Assembly: GCF_933775445.1 (NCBI RefSeq)
Contig: NC_065876.1
Location: forward strand, 10,726,001-10,790,000
Reading direction: 5' to 3'
DNA length: 64,000 nt
Source: Argentina anserina
Lineage: Eukaryota > Streptophyta > Magnoliopsida > Rosales > Rosaceae
Shown here: positions 1 to 11,110 of the stretch, in pieces
Layout: the number at the start of each line of letters is the position of its first letter
Position numbering within the stretch: the stretch's first letter is position 1
Notes under the pieces: model-generated
What the model was told of the DNA's origin: nothing
Database searches by the model: none
What the model saw: the letters and a program-made list of their open reading frames with translations, nothing else
Position numbers and translations under genes: made by a program

Positions 1-480
1 ACCTTAGTCATGATTGAACTTCCACACCCATCTCCTCAGTTTCTATAAAACCCATTCAACATCCCCACCACTCTTCTCCAAAACCAAAACATCTCTATCC
101 CCTCCTCTCTTCCTTTCTCTTCTTTTTTCTCCCAAAGCAAACAAGAAGCTCATACAAATCAAGCAACTAAGCTCTGAGAGTTTTTCTTTGGCAGAGAAAA
201 CCACCAACCAACCATGATGGTTGAAAGAGAAGATTTGGGTCTCAGTCTCAGCTTGAGTGCTTTCCCTCACCAGAATCACCATCCCAACAACAACAACAAC
301 AACAACAACAACAACCCCATTCAGCTCAATCTCATGCCCTCTTTGGTCCCAACTTCATCTTCTCCTACTAGTGCTTCTCTCGACTTCTCAGCTTTTGCTC
401 TTCTTTTTCTTCAGTCAATCAATCCTTCACAATTCCACTTCTCTTAAATTCTTGATCTTCTCAACTTTCCTCTTCATTTT
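1..480 (+). pseudogene. Truncated copy of the HD-ZIP II gene 5' end
   Basis: Bases 1 to about 369 are nearly identical to 36637-37014, which is the core promoter, 5' leader and start of exon 1 of the HD-ZIP II gene further right. The TATA box, the pyrimidine-rich leader and the ATG (214) are all kept. The copy has a short insertion just before the ATG and a shorter AAC repeat (about 10 Asn codons against 16 in the intact gene). Similarity stops abruptly after the TSSSP codons, and the frame then runs through unrelated sequence to a stop at 447. The result is a 77-residue ORF with the EAR-like LGLSLSLS motif but no homeodomain or zipper. The duplication may extend left beyond the window. It looks recent; whether it is transcribed cannot be judged. 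Confidence 0.85.
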
Positions 481-2689
481 ATGAAGAATACCCATTACAG
501 GAATCAAGGATTCCTAAACCAAAAAGTGTTTCTCTGCTACTTCTATAAATTGATGGACTTGATGGTTACCCTTCACAATTCTTCATCCTCTCTCAATTTT
601 ACTCTCAAGAAGGTTGTGAATTCGATGGCTTTGGAGTTATGGTTTTTCCATTGAAGAAAGTTTTAAGTTCTCGTTCGAATCTTTTTGTTTTACTTTTTTT
701 TCCTTTACGAGATTGCATATATCAGATAAGATTATATGAAATTGGTTTATATCTGATATTGCATGTAGTTTGGATTTTCCTTATGTGGGGTTATAGTTTT
801 ATGTCCCCCCCCATTGTACCATGTTTTAACATATCAATAAAAAATTTCAGACGTGTGATGAGCTTTCTAACATTATATGGCTAGGTTCTAAATCCCGAAT
901 AAAAAATTTATTTTTTTTCTTTTGAATTAATTTTTTTGTATAATGGCCATTTTTCCGCATTGTGTCTTGAATCCCTCAGGGCCGGCCTTGGAGGTGCAAC
1001 AAAAGAACCGTAATACCTGAGTAGAATCGAAAGATTCCAAATATTGTGCTTCTGTGATGATCCTTGATCACACTTTCGTATGTGCAAAATCCCTGAGTTC
1101 CCTAATTATAAAAATTATTTATTTGTTGCCTTCATAGTTTATATCTTCTTGTCCGGGTGCTAAAATTATCCAATTTTACGGGTGTATAACTTAAGTCCGT
1201 ATAGTCTGATGCATCAATAATGAGTTTGTTGATTGTAGAAATAGTAATGTTTTCTTATAAAATTAGCATCATATTGAGTGTCGTCTATAACCCTCAAGAG
1301 TGCCCACTTTGCTGTTTCGAGCTTCCAGTCCTACTAATATTTCATTTACTTGCTTTATGTTCTTCAGAGAGACTTAATAAACACACTTTCGAGGGAATAT
1401 CACTTGCTGTACACGCAAGTAGCTTGAGGGTTTTCCTTGCAGTATTTCTCATGTGCGACCTCGTGAAATTGTAGACACTCGCTATCGGAACATATTAGCT
1501 TGCGATAAGTGGACGATTTTCTCGGGTCAAAAATGCCAAATTGCGTCTTGTAACAATCTTTACAGTTTACATGGCTCGCATTGCGTCCATAGTAAATTGC
1601 TAATATATATCAAACGGCGGGGTTCCTACTGAAAGCTTCAGTAGATCATATCCAGATTTATGATCGGGAATTAGGCACTACTGCGGTATATCTGTACCCA
1701 GCAAACATCGAAAAGCTCTATTTTTGTTGTTGTGCAAGGGTGAATTTGGAGAGTTTTTTTTTTTTGGATAAGAGGGGCACTGAATCCACCATCGAAATTG
1801 TTCATAGATTCCACTGTTGTGTAAGATAAACATAAGAGATGTATAAAAAATTAGCAATGACCACCATGCTTGAGTAACAAAATGTAGTATTATGGTTTGT
1901 GAGTGTCACTCACAATTATGTAATCAACCAATTGGAAAAATAGTAAGAAGATTGAGTTGCAGGGATCAAGTTTTTAAATAAGAAGTAATAGGCTTTGTTT
2001 TTGTGTCTAAAAATCAAGCATGACAAGGTCATATCTGAGAACCTCGTACGATATGGTATAATTCTTATTTTAGAAAATTTAGAACAAAATACCCGGCCAA
2101 AAAACCGGTCAAATCCTCTCTTTTTTACTTATGTTTTCTTAATAACAGTCAAAACCTCATTTATTGTCTCAATTTTTTCGCTCTTGATTTTCTTTTCTTT
2201 TTTTCTCGTTACAATTTTTCTCTATTATGTGTAGCTGATTTTGGCTCAATTTTACACTTCTCAATTTCCTAGTAAATAAAATTATTTTGGGATTATTGTG
2301 CAAATATAGCCTATAAAACTACAATGGTGATTGGTGAAAATGGGATTGAAATGGGTTTTCGTAAAAGAACCGAAATCACATATTATCCAAGCCCAAAATG
2401 ACATACTCGGTATAAAAGCAATGTAACCAGCGTTTACTCATGCAAATCAAAGACAAGTGTATTCAAATGATTTAAATTTCAAAATGGAAAATTATACAAA
2501 TATACAAGTTATAACAACGTGTAGCCTAGGCGTGGAATTGTTCGAATACTACCAACCTGATTGCAGCTTTAAACTACAAGTCATTCATGGTTGATAGAGA
2601 GGGGATAGTGTTCTGGCAAGACCTCCTGGCACGGATTATAAATTGAGATTTGATAAAAGGCTCATATCATATCTTTCCCTAAAAATTGA
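481..2689. other. AT-rich intergenic stretch, no gene recognised
   Basis: Only short, low-complexity ORFs occur here and none resembles a known family. A CAGGGCCGGCCTTGG-like string near 979 resembles the end of some hAT elements, but I found no partner end or target duplication. Confidence 0.4.
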
Positions 2690-2911
2690 GCAACATATAA
2701 ATAATAAACAAATTACGATGAGCACTTGAGCAGGCCACCCAAATAAATGCCTCTTCAATGCAAGCAAGTTTGCAAGATTAAAGATATGAAGCTCGCATTC
2801 AAGCTTGCATTTCTCGATAACGACTTGCCGCCGCCTTCTTTAAGGTGTAGTAGTCTTCCTCCAACGAACCCTTCGGTTCTCAAACCACAACCACTTCATC
2901 GACGAGGATCA
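2690..2911 (-). pseudogene. HD-ZIP class I remnant, 3' half (helix 3 and zipper)
   Basis: Read on the minus strand from 2911 downward, the DNA encodes a homeodomain helix-3-like string (WFENRRVRW). After a frame change comes LEEDYYTLKK, and after another VVIEKCKLECEL, which resembles the start of the leucine zipper of ATHB-21/40/53-type HD-ZIP I proteins. Each piece is short, but they occur in the right order and spacing. At least two frameshifts and stops rule out a working protein. The fragment ends exactly at the copia LTR (2912), and its missing front half lies on the other side of that element at 10983-11110. HD-ZIP I proteins are nuclear DNA-binding dimers. The assignment rests on motif reading only. 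Confidence 0.55.
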
Positions 2912-3930
2912 TGTTAGAAAGACAGTGATATATTGCATATATAATTTAACAAACTGAATTATAAATAATTATAAAACAAAAATTAAACATGTAACTCTAA
3001 TAACGAAGAACACGAAAAGAAATTCAACCAAAATACCGAACGATTGGTGATGGAAGAACTAGTCGAGACGTGTGTGATACCACACTGTCCTTAAGACGTT
3101 TACGCCTCTATCGGTGCAAGGATGATTAACGCTTGTCTCCCAGGATACAACGACTAAACAATTCTAGGAAGTTGCACTACTAACTAGAATCCTCAACGAA
3201 CTCGAAAGGTATCCATTTTTATCACCAGAGAATAGCTAAGAACTTTGAGAGGAGTGGAAGAGCAGATTGTGTTTCGAATGGATGATTTTACAATGAAAAG
3301 ATGATGGCTATTTATACAGTGAGGATTTGCAATCAGCAATGAATAAGATGGTTGTTATAGAAATCAAAAGATCATAACATATATGAGTTACATATGTTAC
3401 AAGTATTGATTTCAATTCTGTTATAATTATCCATAACACACAGTTGTTACAAAAAAGAATTTGAACAGTCAAGAGAATTTGAAATGTCAAAACCGAATTT
3501 TCGGAAATGCAAAAAGAATCTGCGTTCTGAACCTCAATTCGGTGTTGCATTCGTGTCCGCAGGTCGCACGGGCATACACGAGTTTCCCTTGTAACCTGGG
3601 ATTTGCACCCCCCCCTGCGCGTGCGCGAGATGGTATAAGGGGGCTTACACACTTTACAATCCATACACAATAGATTCTATATAAAGTCTTTTCAACACTT
3701 CTCTTTTCCAATGTGGGACAAACACTTTTCCCTCATTCTAAGTAGCCATCTTTGAGTGACAATTTCTTATTCACCCACAAACCAAATTACACAAACAAAC
3801 ATATGATCTTGTAGCCCTCATTATGGAGAACTCAAATCTATGTTCATCTTTGATTAATTATAAGTTTAACTTAATTTAATTAATCAATTAAAATTTGGTT
3901 TTAAATGGTTTATAAACCATTTTTCCAACA
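2912..3930 (-). repeat. 3' LTR of the minus-strand copia element
   Basis: This direct repeat matches 9960-10982; I counted about 48 differences by eye, so roughly 95% identity. Read on the minus strand it begins TGTTGGAAAA and ends TCTAACA. A TATA-type box (TATAAATAG on the minus strand) lies near 3311-3319. Confidence 0.95.
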
Positions 3931-4506
3931 ATTCCCCACATGAATGAAATTGGCCACCAAAGACTCGATAGATTTGGTGATAGATTTCTACGATTGAAAC
4001 CTGCATATGATAAGTAGGTTTGACCCTTTGAACCTTCCCTTATGAAAGTATGCTTACTTTACTAACTAAATAGTAGACGCGATGTCTTTGAACTATTCGT
4101 CATTTGTGTAAATGATGACATACTTCACACAGGAGTCTCCCTAGTACACTTCGGTTCTCATTTTTGTGCCTATTTTAGCCATGGAACACACGCCTGGTTC
4201 TGCAAGTAGTTTGATAAGAGTTATGCCCTCATTAACTCCCCTAGAAGCGGCCACACTTCTCTCTTGCATAGGTGATCTCTTAATTAAGAGTAACCCGTAT
4301 TACTCTGCTCGATTTCTCGACGCATAAGAATCATTAAAAGTTTTAGCTTAACCTCATCCTTACGGGTATCACTGTTTTTCATCATAGGAATGGACTTGGG
4401 GAACTCCCCACAGTGATCCGAACTCATCTCCACAATTTGGTTTTCCTTTTTGAACCTAGATCTTGGGATCTCCAGTCAGTTAGGTTGGGTATCCAATATA
4501 GTGATT

Positions 4507-6305
4507 TTAATTTCTAATGGGCTTTAGTCTCATTCCCTTCGATGATTTTTCAACTAACTCTTTGTTTAACCCTTTAGTTAAAGGATCAGCAATATTATCC
4601 TTAGACTTTACATAGTCTATAGAGATAACTCCAGTTGAGAGTAGTTGTCTAGTAGTATTATGTCTTCGACAAATGTGTCTAGACTTACCATTATACATCC
4701 TGCTTTGTGCCCTGCTAATTGCAGATTGACTATCACAATGTATACCAATCGCATGCACAGGTTTTGTCCATCTAGGAATGTCCTCTATGAACTGGCGTAA
4801 CCATTCTGCTTCCTCCCCACATTTGTCTAGTGCTACAAACTCAGACTCCATTGTGGATCTAGTTATAACTGTTTGTTTTGAGGACTTCCAGGACACGGCT
4901 GCACCCCCTAGTGTAGATACATATCCGCTAGTAGACTCTGAGTCTTTCATGTCGGATATCCAGTTCGCATCAGTGAACCCTTCTATAACAGCTGGGTATG
5001 ATGTGTAGTGTAACCCATAGGTACGAGTATACCTTAGGTATTTGAGTACTCTTCCAATTTCTTGCAAATGCATAGCTCCAGGATTACTCGTGTACCTACT
5101 TAGCTTATGAACCGCATAAGCTAGATCTGGTCTTGTACAACTTGTTAAGTACATTAGACTCCCAATTATTCTTGCATACTCTAATTGAGAAACACTTTCA
5201 CATTTATTCTTGGACAAATGTAGATTCATATCTACAGGAGTTCTGACAATTCTAGAACCTTCCTTGTCAAATTTCCCAAGAATATTGTCCACATAGTGTG
5301 TTTGATTCAACACAAGCCCTTCTGATGTTCTCGTAATTTTAATTTCTAAAATGACATCAGCAAGTCCCAAGTCTTTCATGTCAAACTTAGAATTCAACAT
5401 GTCCTTAGTGGATTTTATCATCTTATCGTTGCTCCCAACGATAAGCATATCATCCACATACAGACATAGTATGATATATCTATTTTTAGTGTCTTTGACA
5501 TATACACACTTATCACCTTCATTTATTCTAAATCCACTGGTGATCATGGCATTATCAAATTTCTCATGCCATTGTTTTGGTGCTTGTTTTAAGCCATATA
5601 ATGACTTAACCAATCTGCACACCTTCTTACTCTGAGAAGGAGCAGAAAAAACCTTCTGGATGTTCCATGTAGATTTCTTCTTCTACATCTCCATTTAAGA
5701 AAGCGGTCTTTACATCCATTTGGTGTACTTCAAGTTTGCGCAACGCTGTAATTGCAAGTACCATCCGTATGGAGGTTATTCTCATCACAGGAGAATAAGT
5801 GTTAAAATAATTCAAACCCTACTTTTGCCTATAGCCTTTAATAACAAGTCTAGCCTTATATTTGTCTACTGACCCATCAGCTTTTAATTTCTTTTTGAAA
5901 ATCCACTTGGAAGTCAAAGGCTTACACCCAGGTGACAAATCCACTAATTCCCAAGTGTGATTTTGCATGATAGAGTCAACCTCACTTTTGATTGCTTCTT
6001 CCCACAGAGGACCATCAGTAGAGCTTACTGCCTCTTTGAAGGTACGGGGATCACCTTCAACCATATATGACAAGAAGTCAGGTCCATAGGATTTTAAGGT
6101 CCTTGCCCTTTTACTTCGTCTAGGTTTGACCTCAGACTCAGATTCGGACTCCGACTCAGATTCTTGATCCTCTGAGCATCATCAGTTTCGGCTCGGTTGT
6201 CTTCACATGTCTGTTTAGAATAACTAAATTCCTCTCTAGACTTCCGTGGAAATACATTTTCAAAGAATGATGCATTTCTCGATTCCATTATCGTATCCTT
6301 ATGGA
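4507..6305 (-). pseudogene. Copia pol: reverse transcriptase and RNase H
   Basis: Read from 6305 down to 4507 this is the C-terminal half of a copia polyprotein. The reverse transcriptase start (WKWIF-like KWIFKKKLKADG), the QMDVKTAFLNGD block, SLYGLKQAP and the catalytic YVDDM are all present. RNase H follows, with TDANW, STMESEF and the ADPLTKGL tail. The frame is interrupted by a stop near 5818 and by a frameshift in a T run near 5645, with another shift near 6170. Gene order and motifs leave no doubt about the family. The 371-residue C-terminal segment (4507-5622) is the longest intact piece. It is non-functional as a polyprotein. Confidence 0.95.
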
Positions 6306-6337
6306 TTTCAGGAATACTCGAATCGTGGACTAGGAAT

Positions 6338-7900
6338 TGATGAATGCTCGATTACTCGATATCAATATTTAACCCTGAACACATCATTAGTAGTATAAAG
6401 CAAGAGGGTATCGTTCACAAACCGGGGATCCAGCCAGGGCTTAGGATCACAACACTTAACACGAATTCATAAAGGTATAAATGGATTGAGATATAAGTTT
6501 CGGATTAAATCATAAAAACAGTAAATAAAACCTAAACTAGTATATACATGTGATCATCCAACCAACACATAAGCAATCACCAAACAAATCATACAAAGCT
6601 AACGAAAATCAAGTTCTAGTCCTCCTTTCAGAGTCATGCCGAGACACTATTATGAATAACTAAGGTTGGATCATGCAATTAGGGTCCTAAGCAGTAACCT
6701 AAACACATAGACACTTAACACATTTGATTCTTCCCACGCGGTCTTAATCGAAATCTAACATGCTTATCCTACCATACAACTCCGAAGCCACACATATTGA
6801 ATTCATTAAGCATGTCACCTACTTAACCCTCAATCATGCAATTTCGAAAATCATATAGAAAAGATAAACATGTTCATAGCATAAGTCATAAATCCAACAA
6901 CTTAAATATCATGCTACAAGCGCATACATAACATAAAGATACTTTCGAAATCACTCAAGAATAGATCACGGCAGAAACCAAAATCATAGAACAAAAACCT
7001 AAAATCGCAACCTTATATAATTTGAAACAAGTAACTATCTCATAGACAAAATCGAAACAAGTTTACTCTACACAAATCGCATGCTCATCCAAGAACAAGA
7101 AAAACCAAAAACCGAATTGAAACAAAGAGTGAATCATGGTTACACTTTATAAATCAAGCAATCCACACCACAAGTGTAGCCGTGACTTCTATGGGATGAA
7201 ACCTTCTTCACAAGCGTGCTTGAAGGCTATTGATTGGTGGGGAATGATGGAATCGGTTTTAGGATTTCTTGGAAGGTTGAGGAATGAATTCGGCAGAGCT
7301 ATGGCTTGTATTTGTGTGTAAGGCTGATGATGTGGGGAGGCCGAGCCTCTATATATAGGAGTCAATGAAGCCCTCTTGCCATCTCAATTAGGAGATAGAA
7401 TCCAATTGGGAAGCTGAAATCTTCTTTGTTATGGATTTTGATTCATGTACTCCATATCCAACTTGATGTAGGAAACCAAGTCCAATAAGGAGATTACTTA
7501 AGGCTGCACGGCATCATTCTTGGTCCAACTAGGAGTAGCTAGGCCGCCTCCTCTTTTTCTTCTTCAACTCGGACATGATTTCCTTGTCTCACTAGGAATG
7601 CATCTCGGCATCTCTTCTTCCTTTCCAAATATGATTTGTCTTTCCTGAAAAGAATCGTCGATTAAGGAATAGGAAAGAATGAAAATAGGAAAGTAGAATC
7701 ATAGTCGAGTAAGGAATCCTAGCTCAATAAGGATTTGTAACACTTAGCACAATTTCATCATCAATTCATCTAAATTCGAAATAGCTCTACTTAGAACATA
7801 CAAATGATAAATATGAACCTAAAACAACTAAATAAGAAGTAACAAACCATAAGAATAGGGCATATAAACATTAAGAACGTCACACTTTATGCTCCTATCA
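6338..7900 (-). mobile_element. Solo LTR (1.56 kb) nested in the copia pol gene
   Basis: A non-coding insertion bounded by TG...CA and a perfect 5-bp target duplication, GGAAT (6333-6337 and 7901-7905). Without it the copia frame is continuous between the integrase and reverse transcriptase parts. The termini (TGATAGGAGC on the minus strand) match those of the element at 16466-18075. A TATATATAG box on the minus strand near 7352-7360 lies about 540 bases into the repeat, as expected for an LTR promoter. No internal coding region exists, so a solo LTR is the best reading. Confidence 0.8.
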
Positions 7901-8020
7901 GGAATCGATAAGCCGAACTGTTATGTGCATATCTAATAAAGATGCAATCAACCGTTTTAGGCTCATTCTTCACCTTTTTAGGTTTAAGAATTTTCACTTT
8001 TGCCAAACATCCTCATACTT

Positions 8021-8540
8021 TTAAGTATTTGTATGATGGTTTTCTCCCTTCCATAACTCATATGGAGTTTTCTCTTCTTTCTTTTTGGGCACCTTATTTA
8101 AAATGTAATTTGCCGTGAGAATCGCGTCTCCCCACATGTTGGGTGGCATCCCAGAACTGAGTAGCATACCATTCATCATATTCTTTAGAGTACGATTTTT
8201 GCGTTCTGCTACACCATTGGATTGTGGTGAGTATGGAGCAGTCCTTTGATGTATAATCCCATTATGAGCACAAATCTCAGCAAATGGCGATTCATACTCA
8301 TCCCCTTGGTCACTTCTTAGTGCCTTAATTTTCTTGTTAAGTTGGTTCTCAACCTCATTTTTATAGAGAATGAACTTCTCTATAGCCTCACTTTTGCATT
8401 TTAGCAAATACACATAGCAATATTTCGTGCTATCATCTATGAAGGTAATAAAAATATATTTATTATTCCCTCTAGATAACGTTGATTTTAAATCACACAT
8501 ATCTGTATGAATCAGATCAAGGGGTTCACTGTTTCTTTCA
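8021..8540 (-). pseudogene. Copia integrase catalytic core
   Basis: The minus-strand frame carries the retroviral integrase core. A segment ending LDLIHTDMCD leads into FIDDSTKYCYVY, then RSDQGDEY (usually RSDRGGEY) and NGVAERKNRTL, which hold the Asp-Asp-Glu catalytic residues. It continues to an NKVPKK...PYELW segment. Integrase inserts the cDNA into chromosomes. Upstream only a scrap of the zinc-binding GAG-pre-integrase domain remains (around 8540-8640). Downstream the frame continues to the nested solo LTR at 7900. It is a truncated pseudogene piece within the copia element. Confidence 0.9.
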
Positions 8541-8640
8541 ACACTTTGGAAGATGATCTAGTCAGTTTTGTCTCTACACAAGTTCACACTTGTGCATGTT
8601 AATTGACATATATTATAGTCTTCACTACCATAAATTAGGA

Positions 8641-8819
8641 AGACTCATCCATATAGGTGAAAACGCTAGTCTTTGACAATTGTCATTTTAAACAATCCAC
8701 CACCCATGACTCTATATCAATTTCAGACAAAACACATTTGTCAACCTTGAGTTTTATACTCATAAAAACCTTAAGAACATACATCAATTTATTCAATAAT
8801 TTCAGTTCCGTTCTACAGA
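8641..8819 (-). other. Deletion scar replacing protease
   Basis: Copia elements need about 0.9 kb between the gag zinc knuckle and the integrase core for protease and GAG-pre-integrase. Here only about 0.3 kb is present. The minus strand shows a pre-protease string ending SWVVD, where the aspartic protease motif DSGA should start, and then breaks into unrelated frames. Confidence 0.6.
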
Positions 8820-9874
8820 TCAATCTAAAAACTTGGCTTGATCATACCAAAGCTCTAAGTCATTTAGTCCCCAGTCATAATCACTGACTTTTTCCATGCT
8901 ATCATCCGATATCATACAACAGAGGTTCATGTCAGCAACCTCATGAGTGACGACTTCAATCAAGTTTGCCTCCTTCTTTTTGTTCCTCTTCGGTTTGTTG
9001 TAGTCGACAAACTTGTGACCAGTCTTGTCACAGTTGTAGCACTTGCCTTCAAACCTTGGCTTCTTGGAGATGCATCCTTTCGGCCCCACCTTGGACCCTT
9101 GATACTTGCCTTTTTTGTTTTTAGAACCTTGACATGTTCCATCATGTTTGTCTTGGCAGAGACGTCATTGATCCATGCTTTCTTTTTAGATCCTCGGTTG
9201 TCTTCCTCAATGCGAAGCCTAACCTCTAGATCCTCCATGGTCATTTTCTTTCGCTTGTGCTTCAAATAATTCTTGAAGTCCTTCCAAGCAGGTGGTAACT
9301 TTTCAATAGCACATGCCACTTGAAAACTTTCACCTAGTTGCATTCCTTCAGCGTGAATCTCATGCAGGATTAGCTGAATCGCAGAGAATTGACTCATCAC
9401 GGTCTTTGAATCCACCATTTTATAATCAAGGAAGCGACCCACAATAAACTTATTGGCACCGGCATCCTCGGTCTTATATTTTTTCTCCAATGATTCCCAT
9501 AGCTCTTTTGTCGTGCCCATGCTAATGTACACATTGTACAATGAGTCGGCTAGACCATTCATGATATAATTCCTACATAAGTAGTCAGAATTATTCCATG
9601 CATTCATAGCAGCAATCTTTGCTTGATCGCCATGGTCATCTTCCTTCAACTCAGGAGCATTCTCAATCAAAAATCTTGCCAGATTCAGAGTGGTCATATA
9701 AAACATCATCTTTTGTTGCCACCTCTTGAAATACAAACCGTTGAACTTCTCTGATTTTTCCCCATGGGATACTGAGACAGGTACAACGGGGGCAGCAGGC
9801 ACAATTGGCACCAAAGGTCCTTTGCCATTTCCATAATTTTCTCTGTTGGTCATTTTCAGAAATGAAACACACAC
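8820..9874 (-). pseudogene. Copia gag with degenerate zinc knuckle
   Basis: A UBN2/retrotransposon-gag type protein reads from the minus strand; the likely start is the ATG at 9853 (MTNREN). Its recognisable core covers FKRWQQKMMFYM and TKELWESLEKKY to the helical LRIEEDNRG segment. A frameshift in a T run near 9110-9121 separates it from the nucleocapsid part (8820-9089). There the CCHC knuckle CYNCDKTGH has lost its last cysteine, which is replaced by tyrosine. Gag packages the element RNA. The frameshift and the lost zinc ligand both argue that this copy is dead. Confidence 0.9.
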
Positions 9875-9959
9875 ACAAGGTGTAAGTTTACTTGAAAATT
9901 TGTATAAAAATATCTAATACAAATTATATAAGAAATATCAAAATTAAACGTCTTAAGAT

Positions 9960-10982
9960 TGTTAGAAAGACAGTGATATATTGCATATATAATTTAACAA
10001 ACTGAATTATAAATAATTATAAAACAGAAATTAAACATGTAACTCTAATAACGAAGAACACGAAAAGAAATTCAACCAAAATACCGAACGATTGGTGATG
10101 GAAGAACTAGTCGAGACGTGTGTGATACCACACTGTCCTTAAGATATTTACGCCTCCTCTACCGGTGCAAGGATGCTTAGCGCTTGTCTCCCAGGATACA
10201 ACGACTAAACAATTCTAGAAAGTTGCACTACTAACTAGAATCTTCAATGAACTCGAAATGTACCTCTTTCTATCACTAGAGAATAGCTAAGAACTTTGAG
10301 AGGAGTGGGAGAGGAGATTGTGTTTCGAATGGATGATTTTACAATGAAAGGATGGTGGCTATTTATACAGTGAGGATTTGCAATCAGCAATGAATAAGAT
10401 GGCTGTTATAGAAATCAAAAGATCATAACATATATGAGTTACATATGTTACCAGCATTGATTTCAATTCTGTTATAATTCTTCATAACACACAATTGTTA
10501 CAAAAGAAGAATTTGAACAGTCAAGAGAATTTGAAATGTCAAAACCGAATTTTCGAAAATGCAAAAAGAATCTGCGTTCTGACCCTCAATTCGGTGTTGC
10601 ATTCGTGTCCGCATGTCGCACGGGCTTACATGAGTTTCCCTTGTAACCTGGGATTTGCACCCACCCCTGCACGTGCGCGAAAGGGTATAAAGGGACTTAC
10701 ACACTTTACAATCCATACACAATGGATTTTATATAAAGTTTTTTCAACACTTCTCTTTTCCAATGTGGGACAAACACTTTTCTCTCATTCTAAGTAGTCA
10801 TCTTTGAGTGACAATTTCTTATTCACCCACAAACCAAATTACACAAACAAACATATGATCTTGTAGCCCTCATTATGGAGAACTCAAATCTATGTTCATC
10901 TTTGATTAATTATAAATTTAACTTAATTTAATTAATCAATTAAAATTTTGTTTTAAATGGTTTATAAACCATTTTTCCAACA
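9960..10982 (-). repeat. 5' LTR of the minus-strand copia element
   Basis: Partner of 2912-3930, 1,023 bases with the same TG...CA ends. It contains the minus-strand TATA box near 10358-10366, which would drive the element. The divergence between the two LTRs suggests an insertion in the order of one to two million years ago under commonly used plant rates; that figure is only a rough inference. Confidence 0.95.
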
Positions 10983-11110
10983 TATCCAAGCTCAGAACTC
11001 AGCGGGTTCTTCTCAGACTCCAAAAAACAGCTGGTGGCCATATTCTACTATTCATGAAATCCTCACTTTCGGCTTGAAGCTTAGAATTCATCAATATGGA
11101 GTTCTTGCAC
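10983..11110 (-). pseudogene. HD-ZIP class I remnant, 5' half of homeodomain
   Basis: Minus-strand translation directly next to the copia 5' LTR gives CFLESEKNPLSSELG. This matches the helix 1-2 end of HD-ZIP I proteins, where LESERK...LASELGLDPRQV is typical. Across the element at 2911 the sequence resumes with DPR and then the WFENRR helix 3, so the insertion point falls in the middle of the homeodomain. Upstream of about 11090 the frame has stops and similarity fades. Together the two pieces indicate one gene cut in two. The evidence is motif order, not a database match. Confidence 0.55.

Larger units (their letters stand above)
2912..10982 (-). mobile_element. Ty1/copia LTR retrotransposon, defective, minus strand
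   Basis: Two LTRs of about 1.02 kb flank gag and pol remnants on the minus strand in the copia order gag, integrase, reverse transcriptase, RNase H. The termini are TG...CA, and a G-rich polypurine tract (complement of 3931-3940) precedes the 3' LTR. No canonical initiator-tRNA binding site follows the 5' LTR (9959 downward). Protease and most of the GAG-pre-integrase domain are deleted, frames are broken several times, and a 1.56-kb solo LTR sits inside pol. No clean 5-bp target duplication is visible. The element lies inside an HD-ZIP I pseudogene. It cannot move on its own. Confidence 0.95.

Noticed and set aside
6309..7905. Seven-base duplication CAGGAAT as the target site of the nested insertion
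   Set aside because: A pair of GGAAT flanks with TG...CA ends gives better boundaries and leaves the copia frame consistent with related elements.
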